Shown here one piece after another: positions 15,333 through 23,979 of a stretch of 43,412 nt of DNA. The translations under genes and the position numbers were made by a program. The notes beneath the pieces are model-generated. The model was not told where the DNA came from and searched no databases. It saw only the letters and a list, made by a program, of their open reading frames with translations. Source of the stretch: Streptomyces triticirhizae (lineage in GTDB: Bacteria; Actinomycetota; Actinomycetes; Streptomycetales; Streptomycetaceae); NCBI RefSeq assembly GCF_003696235.1, contig NZ_RFFJ01000027.1, positions 1 through 43,412 on the forward strand. The letters run 5' to 3'. Numbering within the stretch: position 1 is the stretch's first letter; each line of letters opens with the position of its first letter.

Positions 15333-16463
15333 TCACAGCTCCTGTTCGGGCCAGCCCAGTAGCCGGGCGCCGATCACCGCCGTCTGGAGGGTGTAGCGCT
15401 GGAACGGGTCGGCCGGGTCGGCGCCGGTGAGCTGCTCTATCCGCTTCAGCCGGTAGGTGAACGCCCGCACGCTCAGCGAGAGCCGACGGGCCGCCTCCGC
15501 CGCGACACAGCCGGCGTCGAAGTAGGCGTTCAACGTCCGCACCAGCTCCCCCGCGCCGCCGCGCGCCCCGCGCAGCGGGCCGAGCACGGTGCTCACCAGG
15601 TCGGCCATGGCGTGCCGGTCCCTGGTGAGCACGGGGAAGACCAGCAGCTCGGAGGCGCGCAGCACCACGGGCTCCAGGCGCAGCCGGTCGGCCAACTCCA
15701 GGGCGCTCAGCGCCTCCTCGTAGGACTGCACCACGCCGCCGGGGCCCGGGTGGGCCCGGCCGATGGCGACCCGGCAGCCGCGTTCGGTGGTGCCCTCCAT
15801 GGCCAGGGCGACCCGGGCCTGTTCGGCGAAGTACTCGACGACGTCGGGCTGGTGGCCGGGGGCGACACAGACCAGCCGGGCGTCCTTGGTGGTCAGCAGC
15901 ACCCGGCGCGGGCCGAAGCGGGTGGTCAGCGCGGTCTCGACGCGCCGGGTCAACGGGTCGGTGTCGTCGTGGGGTTGGTCGCCCCTGGCGACGGCGACCG
16001 TGTGGGTGTGGGCGAGTTGGAGGCCGAAGCGCTCGGCGCGCGCCGAGAGGTCGCCCAGGTCGCTGCGGCCGTGCAGCAGGTCGTCGATGAACTCCCGGCG
16101 GGCCGCCTCGTCCCGGCGCACCGCGACCAGCTGGGCCCGTTCGTAGCCCTCGGCCAGCGCGTCCACGGCCTGTTCGGACGCGGCCAGCACACAGGTGGCG
16201 GCCGAGCGCACCTGGCGGACGCCGGACGCGTCGCTGGCGCCTGGGAGGTCGGGCCAGGCGGCCCTGGCCAGGGCCAGATGGGCCCGGACCACCTCGCGCA
16301 GCCCCAGCCCCTCGCGCGCCGCCCGCTCCCCCAACTCCCGCAGTTCGTGCACCTCGGCCCGGGTCAGCCGGCGGCCGGTCGTCGCGACCTCGGCCAGGAT
16401 CTCGGCGTAACTCTCCAGACGGAGACCGTCCGGATGGTGAGCGGATATCGCCCGATAGGCCAC
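15333..16463 (-). CDS. PucR/CdaR-family transcriptional regulator
   Basis: The product is 376 residues. The N-terminal half is helical and shows no obvious receiver or GAF signature. A GGDEF-like middle region (about 165-270) is typical of this family. The C-terminal helix-turn-helix of the PucR type is clear: LVRTLNAYFDAGCVAAEAARRLSLSVRAFTYRLKRIEQLTG, about 310-350. The GTG at 16463 has GGGGAG five bases upstream. These regulators often control neighbouring catabolic or transport genes. The divergent UbiA-type gene is the nearest candidate target, across a 376-base gap. The effector is unknown. Confidence 0.82.
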   Translation of the reverse strand: MAYRAISAHHPDGLRLESYAEILAEVATTGRRLTRAEVHELRELGERAAREGLGLREVVRAHLALARAAWPDLPGASDASGVRQVRSAATCVLAASEQAVDALAEGYERAQLVAVRRDEAARREFIDDLLHGRSDLGDLSARAERFGLQLAHTHTVAVARGDQPHDDTDPLTRRVETALTTRFGPRRVLLTTKDARLVCVAPGHQPDVVEYFAEQARVALAMEGTTERGCRVAIGRAHPGPGGVVQSYEEALSALELADRLRLEPVVLRASELLVFPVLTRDRHAMADLVSTVLGPLRGARGGAGELVRTLNAYFDAGCVAAEAARRLSLSVRAFTYRLKRIEQLTGADPADPFQRYTLQTAVIGARLLGWPEQEL

Positions 16464-16839
16464 GCGTTCTCCCCGTTCCCTTCCCCGGCCCGGGGGCCCG
16501 TCTCCGTCCCCCGTCGGGCCGACCCGCGCGCCCGGCGAGCGGGCGTTCCCCGTCGTGCGCGCCTGGTTCGCCCGGGGGCGCGCTGGCGCGCCCAGCCTAT
16601 GCGGCGGCGCCGCGCGGGGGCCGCCAGGGTGTCCGGGGGCGCGCGACGCCCGTTGCGCGCCCTACCCGCTGAGGGTGAACGGCCCGACACTCGTCCGGGG
16701 TGGGACACCGGGGAACGCCCCGGCGCTACCGCGAGGAAGACGCGACAAGGTACGCGAAGGCACACGAGTCAACCAGCCGGTGCCGAACGACAGCCAGCGG
16801 CCGAGGACGGTCGGTGACAGCCAGGGAAGAGGCGAGGCG
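16464..16839. other. 376-bp divergent intergenic region
   Basis: This gap separates the PucR-type regulator and the UbiA-type gene. I see a short hairpin, CCGGGG/CCCCGG with an AACG loop (16708-16723), and no convincing gene. The A/T-richer part, about 16735-16800, is the likeliest place for the promoter of the UbiA gene. No clear operator dyad was found. Confidence 0.35.
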
Positions 16840-17748
16840 ATGCGGGTCCGCACGGACAGCCACGGGGGGCACGGGAGCGAGTGGGGAGGGGGCGGGCCGC
16901 CGGGACGGGTGCCGTCGGCGGCCCGGGCCTGGGCGCGGGCGGCGCACCCCGTTCCGGTGCTGGTGGTCACCGGGTTGACGGTCTGCCTGGCGGTGAGCGT
17001 GGGCCACCCGCCGGGCTCCGCCGCGCTGGTCGCCCTGGCCGTGTTCGCCGGGCAGCTCTCGGTGGGCTGGCTCAACGACCTGGTGGACGCGGCCAGGGAC
17101 GCGCGGGCCGGGCGGCTCGCCAAGCCGGTGGCGCAGGGGCGGCTCGCGCCCGCCTCGGTGGCCGGGATGGTGCTCAGCTCGGCCCTCCTGGCCACGGCGC
17201 TGACCGCGCTCTGCGGGCGAAGGGCCGCGCTGGCCCACCTGTTGGCGCTGGCCTCGGCGTGGGTCTACGACCTGGGGATCAAGGCCACGGCCTGGTCGGT
17301 GCTGCCCTATCTGGTCTCCTTCGGCCTGCTGCCCGGCGTGGTCACCTTCGCGCTGCCCGGCTCCCCGCCGCCCCCGCCGTGGCTGGTGCTCTCCGGCGCG
17401 CTGCTGGGGTGCGCGGCGCACTTCGTCAACACGCTCCCCGACCTGGCCGACGACGCCCGGGTCGGGGTGCGCGGGCTGCCCCACCGGCTGGGCCCTGCGG
17501 GCAGCCGGGTGGCGGCGGCGTTGGCACTGCTGGGCTCCGCGCTGGCCCTGGGCGGGGCGGCCCGACTCGGCGGCGCGCTGAGCCTGTTGGCGTTGGCGGC
17601 CGCCGCGCTGACGGCGGTCGCCGGGCTGCTGTGGCTGGGCAGCGGGCGCGGCGGGGTGCGGCTGGCGTTCCCCACCGTGCTGCTGGTGGCCGCGCTGGAG
17701 ATGGGGCTGCTGCTGACGGCGGGCCTGCCCTCGGGCGCGGCCGGGTAG
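16840..17748 (+). CDS. UbiA-family prenyltransferase
   Basis: The product is a 302-residue integral membrane protein with seven to nine hydrophobic helices. The first Asp-rich motif is NDLVDAARD (about 78-86), matching the NDxxD pattern that binds the prenyl diphosphate through magnesium. The second is DLADD near residue 206. Members attach prenyl chains to aromatic or other small acceptors. The acceptor here is not evident, and no quinone or meroterpenoid genes are adjacent. The ATG at 16840 has a GA-rich sequence (GGAAGAGGCGAGG) before it. It converges on the CebG-like permease gene across a hairpin. Confidence 0.82.
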   Translation: MRVRTDSHGGHGSEWGGGGPPGRVPSAARAWARAAHPVPVLVVTGLTVCLAVSVGHPPGSAALVALAVFAGQLSVGWLNDLVDAARDARAGRLAKPVAQGRLAPASVAGMVLSSALLATALTALCGRRAALAHLLALASAWVYDLGIKATAWSVLPYLVSFGLLPGVVTFALPGSPPPPPWLVLSGALLGCAAHFVNTLPDLADDARVGVRGLPHRLGPAGSRVAAALALLGSALALGGAARLGGALSLLALAAAALTAVAGLLWLGSGRGGVRLAFPTVLLVAALEMGLLLTAGLPSGAAG

Positions 17749-17749
17749 G

Positions 17750-17780
17750 GCCGGCGGCCGCGTGGCCCGGCCCCGCCGGC
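17750..17780. terminator. Hairpin between UbiA and cebG-like genes
   Basis: GCCGGCGG (17750-17757) pairs with CCGCCGGC (17773-17780). It lies between two convergent genes and can act in both directions. Confidence 0.5.
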
Positions 17781-17814
17781 GGCGGAGCGGGCACGCCCAA
17801 CCGCAGGCGGCCGC

Positions 17815-18738
17815 TCAGCCCTTGACCGCGCCCTGCATGATGCCGCCGACGATCTGCCGGCCGAAGACCACGAACATCACCAGCAGCGGCAGCGTGCCCA
17901 GCAGCGCGCCCGCCATGATCACCGACTGGTCGCGCACATAGCCCGCGCTCAGCCGGGTCAGGGCGACGGGAACGGTGAGGTTGGAGTCGTCCAGGGCGAT
18001 ATAGGGCCAGAAGAAGTCGTTCCAGGCGTGCACGAAGGTGATCATGAACAGCACCGCCATCGCCGGCCTGGCCACCGGGAGCACCACGCTCCAGAAGATC
18101 CGCAGCGCGTGGGCGCCGTCCACCCGGGCCGCCTCCACCAGCTCGTCGGGCAGCGCGTCGGCCAGGTACTGCCGCATGAAGAACACGCCCACGGCGCTGA
18201 CCAGCGTCGGGAAGATCACCGAGGGCAGCGAGCCGCCCAGACCCAGGTCGCTCATCAGCATGAACAGCGGGACGACGCCGAGTTGGGGCGGCACCATCAT
18301 GGTGCCGATCACCAGCATCAGCAGGATGTTGCGGCCCCGGAAGCGCAGCTTGGCGAACGCGAAGCCGGCCAGGGTGGCGAAGAGGACGGTGGAGGTGGCG
18401 ATCACCGTGGCCACCACCAGGCTGTTGGCCATGGCCGCGCCCAACCCGGCGTCCTGCCAGGCGGCCCTGAGGTTGGTGAACAGGTTGGGCCCGGGCAGGA
18501 ACGGCGGAGGGCTCTGGGTGACCCGGGTGTTGTCGGTGGAGGCGGCCACCATGGTCCAGTAGAGCGGGAAGAGCGAGAGCAGGGCGGCCAGCCCCAGCAG
18601 CACATAGGCCACCGGGCCGCCGTGGTGCTGCCGCCCGGCGCCAGGCCGGAAGCGCGAACGCCGGCGCGCGCCCCCGTCGTCGGGCGCGCGCTCCGCCTGC
18701 GCGAGCCCCTCGGCGTCCTTGAGAATCCGCGTGGTCAT
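17815..18738 (-). CDS. cebG: Sugar ABC transporter permease, CebG type
   Basis: The 307-residue protein has a polar N-terminal tail, then six predicted membrane helices. The cytoplasmic loop carries the EAA motif (EAARVDGAHALRIFWSVVLPVARP) that docks the ATPase, and the C-terminus is the conserved GxxxGGIMQGAVKG. It is a MalG-type inner-membrane subunit and the last gene of the three-gene importer. No ATPase gene is present, which is normal: in streptomycetes the shared ATPase MsiK, encoded elsewhere, energises such importers. The ATG at 18738 has AGGAG eleven bases upstream. The gap to the cebF-like stop is 17 bases. Confidence 0.85.
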   Translation of the reverse strand: MTTRILKDAEGLAQAERAPDDGGARRRSRFRPGAGRQHHGGPVAYVLLGLAALLSLFPLYWTMVAASTDNTRVTQSPPPFLPGPNLFTNLRAAWQDAGLGAAMANSLVVATVIATSTVLFATLAGFAFAKLRFRGRNILLMLVIGTMMVPPQLGVVPLFMLMSDLGLGGSLPSVIFPTLVSAVGVFFMRQYLADALPDELVEAARVDGAHALRIFWSVVLPVARPAMAVLFMITFVHAWNDFFWPYIALDDSNLTVPVALTRLSAGYVRDQSVIMAGALLGTLPLLVMFVVFGRQIVGGIMQGAVKG

Positions 18739-18755
18739 CGTCGGCGACGCTCCTG

Positions 18756-19712
18756 TCAGGCTCGGCGGGACAGCACGCGCCGCAGCACGCGGTGCAGCAC
18801 GAAGAGAAGGATCAACAGCAGGAACATCGCCCAGGCCACGGTCGCGGCCCGGCCCATCTGGTAGTTGCGCCAGCCCTCCTCGTAGAGCAGCAGGCCCAGC
18901 GTCTGGTACTGGTTGTCCGCGCCGCCGGTGATCCCGTTGACGCCCTGCCCGAAGATCAGGGGCTCGCCGAAGAGTTGGGTGGCGCCGATGGTGGACAGCA
19001 CGATGGTGAAGACGATGGTGGGCCGGATGCCGGGGACCGTGACCCGCAGGAACTGCTGCCAGCGGGAGGCCCCGTCGATCGCCGCCGCCTCGTAGCGCTC
19101 GCGCGGGATGGCCTGCATCGCGGCCAGGTAGAGCAGCGCGTTGTAGCCGGTCCAACGCCAGATCACCATGCAGGAGATGGCGATCTGGGCGGGCCACTTG
19201 CGGCTCTCCCAGTCGATGTTGTCGAAACCGAACAGGCCAAGACCCCAGTTGATCATCCCGAAGTCACGCTCGAACAGCATCGTGAACACCAGCGCCGCCG
19301 CGCCCACCGAGGTGGCGTAGGGCGTCAGCGCCGCGACCCGGAAGAACGCCGAGCCGCGCAGCCTGTAGTTGAGCAGATGGGCCAGGCCCAGGGCCATCAA
19401 CAGCTGGGGAACGGTGGAGATCACGCCGATGGTGAACGTGTTGGCCAGCGCGTTCCAGAAGCGGTCGTCGCTCCACAGCGCGGTGTAGTTGTCGAGCCTG
19501 AGCCACTCCATCCGATCCATCGTGGCCAGCTCGACCCGGTGCAGGGAGACCCAGAAGGTGAAGATCAGCGGGTAGGCGCTGAAGGCGGCGAAGATGACGA
19601 AGAACGGGGCGATGAAGGCGTAGGGCGCGACGCGCAGGTCGAGACGGTGCGGCAGGTCGCGCCAGCGCCGCCGCCGTTCCCTTGCCGGGGGCGCCGGAGT
19701 GCGGGTGGCCAC
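18756..19712 (-). CDS. cebF: Sugar ABC transporter permease, CebF type
   Basis: The 318-residue protein has an Arg/Pro-rich cytoplasmic start and six predicted membrane helices, beginning APYAFIAPFFVIFAAF. The EAA loop is EAAAIDGASRWQQFLRVTVPGIRP. It is a MalF-type subunit that pairs with the CebG-like permease. The GTG at 19712 is supported by AAGGAAAGGA upstream. It lies 109 bases after the binding-protein gene, so a partial stop between the two genes, favouring binding-protein synthesis, is possible. Its function follows from its binding-protein partner. Confidence 0.86.
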   Translation of the reverse strand: MATRTPAPPARERRRRWRDLPHRLDLRVAPYAFIAPFFVIFAAFSAYPLIFTFWVSLHRVELATMDRMEWLRLDNYTALWSDDRFWNALANTFTIGVISTVPQLLMALGLAHLLNYRLRGSAFFRVAALTPYATSVGAAALVFTMLFERDFGMINWGLGLFGFDNIDWESRKWPAQIAISCMVIWRWTGYNALLYLAAMQAIPRERYEAAAIDGASRWQQFLRVTVPGIRPTIVFTIVLSTIGATQLFGEPLIFGQGVNGITGGADNQYQTLGLLLYEEGWRNYQMGRAATVAWAMFLLLILLFVLHRVLRRVLSRRA

Positions 19713-19821
19713 GGCTGGCTGGTCCTTTCCTTGGGTGGCCCGGGGCCCGGGTCACCCGGGTCCCTGGTCCCCGGGGGCCGTGCGCCGGCCCCCGGGGCGG
19801 GTGGACACGCCTGACGCGGCA

Positions 19822-21132
19822 CTAGCCGACGGCGCGGGCGATGTTCTCCTCGGTCGCGCTCCAGGCGTCCTCCGGGCTTCTGCCCTGGGACTCGATCAGT
19901 TGCAGACCCTGGGTGAACGCGTCCTTGATCGTGCCGTCCTTGCGCCCGAGCACCTGCTCGTCGGGGATCTCCTGGGCGGCCGCGCCGAAGATCTCGCCGA
20001 TCGGGGCGTCGTTGAAGTAGGCCGAGGAGGTCGACGAGACCCCCTCCGACTCGATGGCCTGCTCGGAGGACGGGAAGTTGCCCAACTCCTGGAAGATGTA
20101 CTCCTGTTGCTCCGGAGCCGTCAGCCAGGCCACCAGGTCCATGGCCTCGTCCCGCACCGGGCTGTCCTCCACCACGGACAGGAAGCTGCCGCCCCAGTTG
20201 GCGCCCTGGGGCGCCCGCGCGATGTCCCAGTTGCCGGCGTTGTCCGGGCCGGCCTTCTCGCTGATGTGGGCGAGCATCCAGGCCGGGCAGACGGCCGTCG
20301 CGAAGGTGCTGTTGGCCAGGCCCGGGTCCCACTCCGGCTGGTACTGGCGCAGGGCCGCCGTCATCCCCGAGGTCGCGGCCTCGGAGGCGAGGTCCCAGGC
20401 GTCGAGCACCACCGGGTTCTCGTCGTAGATCAGGTCGCCCTCGGCGTTGTAGAACTGCTCGGAGCTGCCGTAGACCATGGCGTTGAACAGGCCCGTCGAG
20501 CTGTCCATGTAGGACAGGTCGGGGTCGGGGCTGTTGGCCATGAACGTCTCGCCGACCTCGACGTACTTCGACCAGTCACCCTCCCAGAGCGCCGCCACCT
20601 CCTCCCGGTCGGTGGGCAGCCCGGCCGCCTCGAACATGTCCCTGCGGTAACAGACCGCCATCGGCCCGATGTCGGTGCCGAGTCCGAGCACCTGACCGTC
20701 GGGAGTGGTCATCTGGTTAAGCTTCCAGGGCAGGAAGTGGTCGGTCCCGGACATCCCGGAGAAGTCGGCGAAGCTGTCCGCCTGGGTGTCGACGATCTCC
20801 TTGGCGCGGCCGATCTCGATGCCCTGAATGTCCTTCAGGCCGCTGCCGGCGGCGAGATGGGTCTGGAGCGCGGTGTAGTAGGTCTGTTCGTCGCCGGCGA
20901 CCTCGGCCTCGATCTCGATGCCGGGGTTCTCCTCCTCGTACCGCTCCAGGATTCCGGTCTCCTCGAAGCCCATGACGCCGAAGAGGCCCATGGTGATGGT
21001 GACCGTCCCGTCGTCCGAACGCCCGCCCTCGCTGCCGCCGCTGGTCGAGCACCCCGCGAGCAGGACGAGCGGCAGGGCCGCCGCGACGGCGGTCCCCCAG
21101 CGGGAACGGAACGACTTCCGGATTCTGCCCAT
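19822..21132 (-). CDS. cebE: Sugar-binding lipoprotein, CebE type
   Basis: The 436-residue precursor ends its signal peptide with the lipobox LAGC (Cys28), so it should be anchored to the outer face of the membrane. It resembles CebE, the cellobiose/cellotriose binder of streptomycetes, through segments such as AAGSGLKDIQGIEIGR, TPDGQVLGLGTDIGPMAVCYR, NSTFATAVCPAWML, NWGGSF and DAPIGEIF. These come from memory of the family. The start has GGAGG six bases upstream. A promoter and a one-mismatch CebR-type box lie ahead. Unlike the canonical ceb locus, no cebR or bglC is adjacent, so this may be a second, CebE2-like system with a somewhat different ligand. Confidence 0.85.
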   Translation of the reverse strand: MGRIRKSFRSRWGTAVAAALPLVLLAGCSTSGGSEGGRSDDGTVTITMGLFGVMGFEETGILERYEEENPGIEIEAEVAGDEQTYYTALQTHLAAGSGLKDIQGIEIGRAKEIVDTQADSFADFSGMSGTDHFLPWKLNQMTTPDGQVLGLGTDIGPMAVCYRRDMFEAAGLPTDREEVAALWEGDWSKYVEVGETFMANSPDPDLSYMDSSTGLFNAMVYGSSEQFYNAEGDLIYDENPVVLDAWDLASEAATSGMTAALRQYQPEWDPGLANSTFATAVCPAWMLAHISEKAGPDNAGNWDIARAPQGANWGGSFLSVVEDSPVRDEAMDLVAWLTAPEQQEYIFQELGNFPSSEQAIESEGVSSTSSAYFNDAPIGEIFGAAAQEIPDEQVLGRKDGTIKDAFTQGLQLIESQGRSPEDAWSATEENIARAVG

Positions 21133-21208
21133 GAGGTCCTCCTCGCGCCGGGGCCCTCGCCTCGGACGCCACGACTAGCCCGTGCCGGGTGGCGGGAGGC
21201 AACTCCCA

Positions 21209-21222
21209 TGGGAGCGGTCCCA
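21209..21222. promoter_or_regulatory. CebR-like operator TGGGAGCGGTCCCA
   Basis: It matches the CebR consensus at 13 of 14 positions, the single change breaking the central symmetry. It overlaps a second perfect 12-bp palindrome, CTCCCATGGGAG (21203-21214). It lies 77 bases upstream of the CebE-like start and immediately after the predicted -10. Confidence 0.75.
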
Positions 21223-21230
21223 CCGCAGGG

Positions 21231-21259
21231 AGCCTGACTCCTCGCCATGGCGGTGTCAA
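21231..21259 (-). promoter_or_regulatory. Promoter of the cebEFG-like operon
   Basis: On the minus strand a perfect TTGACA (21259-21254), a 17-base spacer and CAGGCT (21236-21231) form a promoter. The operator would cover about +2 to +15. Confidence 0.65.
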
Positions 21260-21634
21260 GATGGGTGCTGAACGCCGCCGCTGGGCTTGGGGGTGGCGCG
21301 GCGGCGCGCGGGCGCGGGAGCGCTGGGCGCGCGGGGCGTGAGTGGGCGAGGGCGCTGGGCGCGCGGGGCGCCCGTTGACGCCCCGGAACGGTGTCGGGGA
21401 TGTCGCGGGTCGTTGAACGAACTGTTCACTTCCAGACGGGCGCCCAGAGAAAGAGCCCCCAACCCCGGCCCGGACGTCGGCGGCGCGCGGACTACCAGGA
21501 CGGCAGGCGATGTTCGCGCGGCAGCGTGGTCGTTGACCGGACACACCACCCGCACCCACCACCCACCCCGCCCCGGGCCTCGCGTGCCTCACCACCCCAC
21601 CGCGCCGGCACCGCACGGCGGCACGGCGCTGCCG
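21260..21634. other. Gene-free stretch upstream of the ceb-like promoter
   Basis: No coding sequence is supported between the promoter and the stop of the DUF4032 gene. The sequence is GC-rich with short imperfect repeats of the type GGGCGCGCGG (around 21300-21370) and has no clear terminator hairpin for the DUF4032 gene. Confidence 0.35.
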
Positions 21635-22873
21635 TCACTCCTCGACGTCGAGGACCGGCTCGCCCGCCGGGCGGTTGGGGAGGATGTTCGTGACGTAGTC
21701 CTCGATCGCGACGTCCATGCCGACGTCACGCTGGGCGCGTTCGGAGAGTGTCAGCCGGTGTTCCAACAGTTCGTGGTAGATCTGCGCGGTGTCGATGCCC
21801 TCGCGCAGCTCGCGCGGCACGCCCCGCACGGCGGGGCGGAACACGTCGCGCACCCAGCGGTGTGCCAGCACCTCGGGCCGGGCGCCGAGCGGGTCGCCCG
21901 GGGCGTAGTCGTCCTGGCCGGCCATCCAGGTCTCCAGGTCGTTCAGCAGGCTGCGCGCCTGGTTCTCCTCCGCGTCGAGGCCGGTCAGCCGAAGCAGCTG
22001 CCGCTGGTGGTGGCCCGCGTCGACGACCTTGGGCAGGAAGGTGACGTGGTCGCCGTCGGGCGAGCGCTGGATCTGCATCTCGGCCACGTCGAAGCCGAGT
22101 TCGTTGAGCCGCCTGATCCGCCGGTCGATGTAGTGCTTCTTGTCCCTGGGGTAGACCGAGGTGCGGGTCAGCTCGTGCCACAGCTCGCCGTAGCGGGTGA
22201 CGATCTCCTCGCCGAAGAGCACCGGGTCCACGGAGGGGTGGAGGGAGCCGCCGGCCTCCAGGTCCATCAGCTCGCCGGCGATGTTGACGCGGGCGACCTC
22301 CAGGTCGTACTCCCGTTGGCCCCGGCTCAGCCGTGGCTGGATCTGTCCGGTCTCGGCGTCCACCAGATAGGCGGCGTAGGCGCCGGCGTCCCGGCGGAAG
22401 AGCGTGTTGGACAGCGAGCAGTCGCCCCAGGCGAAGCCGTCCAGGTGGAGCCGGACCAGCAGCACCGCCAGGGCGTCCAGCAGCCGCTTGATGGTCGTGG
22501 GCCGCATGGTGGTCTCGAACATGGAACGGTAGGGCAGCGAGCCCTTGAGCTGCCGGGTGATCAACACCGGCTCAAGGGGCCCGCCCAGGGCGTCCGTTCG
22601 GCCCGTGACCACGGCCACGGGATCGACCGACGGGACCTCCAGCCGGTCGAGGTCCCGCAGCAACTCGTACTCGCGAACCGCCGCCCACTCCCCCACCTCC
22701 TTGACCGCGAACACCTCGCCGCCGGCGCGCGCGAAGCGCACGACGTGCCGGGAGATGCCCCGGGGCAGCGAGACCAGGTGTTCCTCTGGCCAGTCCACCA
22801 GCGGGACGTCCCACGGCAGGTCGAGCAGCGTGGTGGGGTGCTCCGGGTCGGTGGCGGTGATCTGGAGTTCCAT
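21635..22873 (-). CDS. DUF4032 protein with kinase-like N-terminal region
   Basis: The 412-residue protein begins MELQITATDPEHPTTLLDLPWD, the typical opening of actinobacterial DUF4032 proteins, which decided the start. An in-frame ATG at 22891 adds six residues. The N-terminal two thirds resemble the lipopolysaccharide-kinase/protein-kinase-like fold: FAVKEV supplies a Lys in strand 3, AAVREYELLRDL looks like a helix C, and HLDGFAWGDCSLSNTLFR resembles a catalytic loop (H-x-D-x4-N in variant form), with LVDAETG as a DFG-like segment. The C-terminal part (LSERAQRDVGMDVAIEDYVTNILP) is the DUF4032 region. Function is not established. It is a single gene on the minus strand. Confidence 0.8.
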   Translation of the reverse strand: MELQITATDPEHPTTLLDLPWDVPLVDWPEEHLVSLPRGISRHVVRFARAGGEVFAVKEVGEWAAVREYELLRDLDRLEVPSVDPVAVVTGRTDALGGPLEPVLITRQLKGSLPYRSMFETTMRPTTIKRLLDALAVLLVRLHLDGFAWGDCSLSNTLFRRDAGAYAAYLVDAETGQIQPRLSRGQREYDLEVARVNIAGELMDLEAGGSLHPSVDPVLFGEEIVTRYGELWHELTRTSVYPRDKKHYIDRRIRRLNELGFDVAEMQIQRSPDGDHVTFLPKVVDAGHHQRQLLRLTGLDAEENQARSLLNDLETWMAGQDDYAPGDPLGARPEVLAHRWVRDVFRPAVRGVPRELREGIDTAQIYHELLEHRLTLSERAQRDVGMDVAIEDYVTNILPNRPAGEPVLDVEE

Positions 22874-22976
22874 GGCCCCAGTCTGCGCCATCGCCCCGCT
22901 GAGCTGGGCGGCGGCCCGGCGCGTCACGTGCCCGTGCGCGTCACCGGACCGCCCCGCCTCGCCGGAACTCCGCGCG

Positions 22977-23783
22977 CTACCAGATCTCCTCGACCCACTC
23001 GGGGTGGTCCACGAACGGGTTGCGGTTGCCCTGGAAGTCCTCGAAGACCGTGGCGTTGCGGGCCTCCTCCGCCGCGCTGGGCGGGTCCTGGGCGTGCCAG
23101 TCGAGCAGGGTGGAGAGCCGGCCGAGGTAGGGGACGGAGCCGTTGCCGGTGGTGTCGTTGACCTCCAGGTCGGCGAAGCCGTCGCCGCCCTCCCAGCGGA
23201 CGGCCATGTAGAAGGCCATCCGGGCGATGTCGCCCTTCACCTCGTCCCTCGGCTCCCAGGAGTCGGCGTCGGTGTAGTTGCCGGGGGCGCGCGGCGACTC
23301 GGTGCCGCCCTCGTCGAAGTCCTTGTTGCCCCGGTCGCTGTTGACCTGGACGTCGCTGGGCCGCAGGTGGTGCAGGTCGGTGCCGGGGCCCGGCGAGGTG
23401 CCGAAGTCGCCGTGGGACTGCGGCCAGACGTGCTCGCGGTTCCACTGGCCGACGTTGCCGCCGTTGGCGTCGGCGTCGCGGGAGAGGCCGGTGTAGAGCA
23501 GGATCACGCTGTCGGGGTCGGCCGGGTCGCGGTCGGTGACCTTGAGGGCGTCCCAGACCTGGGAGTAGGTGAGGGTGGTGACGTCGGTGCTGATGATCTC
23601 GTGGAGCGCCTGCTTCAGGGGCTCGCCGGTGAGGCCCTCGGCGTCGGCGTAGTAGTCGTCGACCACGTCGGCCGGGGCGACGGCGTCGACGGGGGCCGCC
23701 GGGGCGGCGCCGAGCAGGGGAACGGTGAGCGCGGCGGCGGTCGCCGAGACGGCCAGCGCGCGGCGGAGGTGGGTGGGAGGCAT
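22977..23783 (-). CDS. Secreted endonuclease I family nuclease
   Basis: The 268-residue precursor has a signal peptide (basic MPPTHLRR, Ala/Leu core, cleavage near 30) and the endonuclease I (EndA/NucM) core. The His-metal-finger motif is NREHVWPQSHG, with general base His118, followed by DLHHLRPSDVQVNSDRGNKDF, with metal-ligand Asn153. The enzyme should cut DNA, and perhaps RNA, outside the cell for nutrient recovery. GGAGAG precedes the ATG at 23783. A much longer upstream frame exists, but only this start leaves a clean signal peptide. Its neighbour is divergent. Confidence 0.86.
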   Translation of the reverse strand: MPPTHLRRALAVSATAAALTVPLLGAAPAAPVDAVAPADVVDDYYADAEGLTGEPLKQALHEIISTDVTTLTYSQVWDALKVTDRDPADPDSVILLYTGLSRDADANGGNVGQWNREHVWPQSHGDFGTSPGPGTDLHHLRPSDVQVNSDRGNKDFDEGGTESPRAPGNYTDADSWEPRDEVKGDIARMAFYMAVRWEGGDGFADLEVNDTTGNGSVPYLGRLSTLLDWHAQDPPSAAEEARNATVFEDFQGNRNPFVDHPEWVEEIW

Positions 23784-23979
23784 GTGGGGGGACTCTCCTC
23801 GGTGGGGTAACGCCGCGTGGCGACAGGGGCGTTGGACGAAAGGATTCTTCCCACGGAACGCGGTTGACGCGCGTTGCCACCGTTTCGTCATGACCTTGTC
23901 ATCAACGCGTCGGGGCGCGGACACGCGTGCCGGGGCCCGCCTCCCCCGCCCGGGGCGGCCGGCGCGGTAGGCAGGCGGC

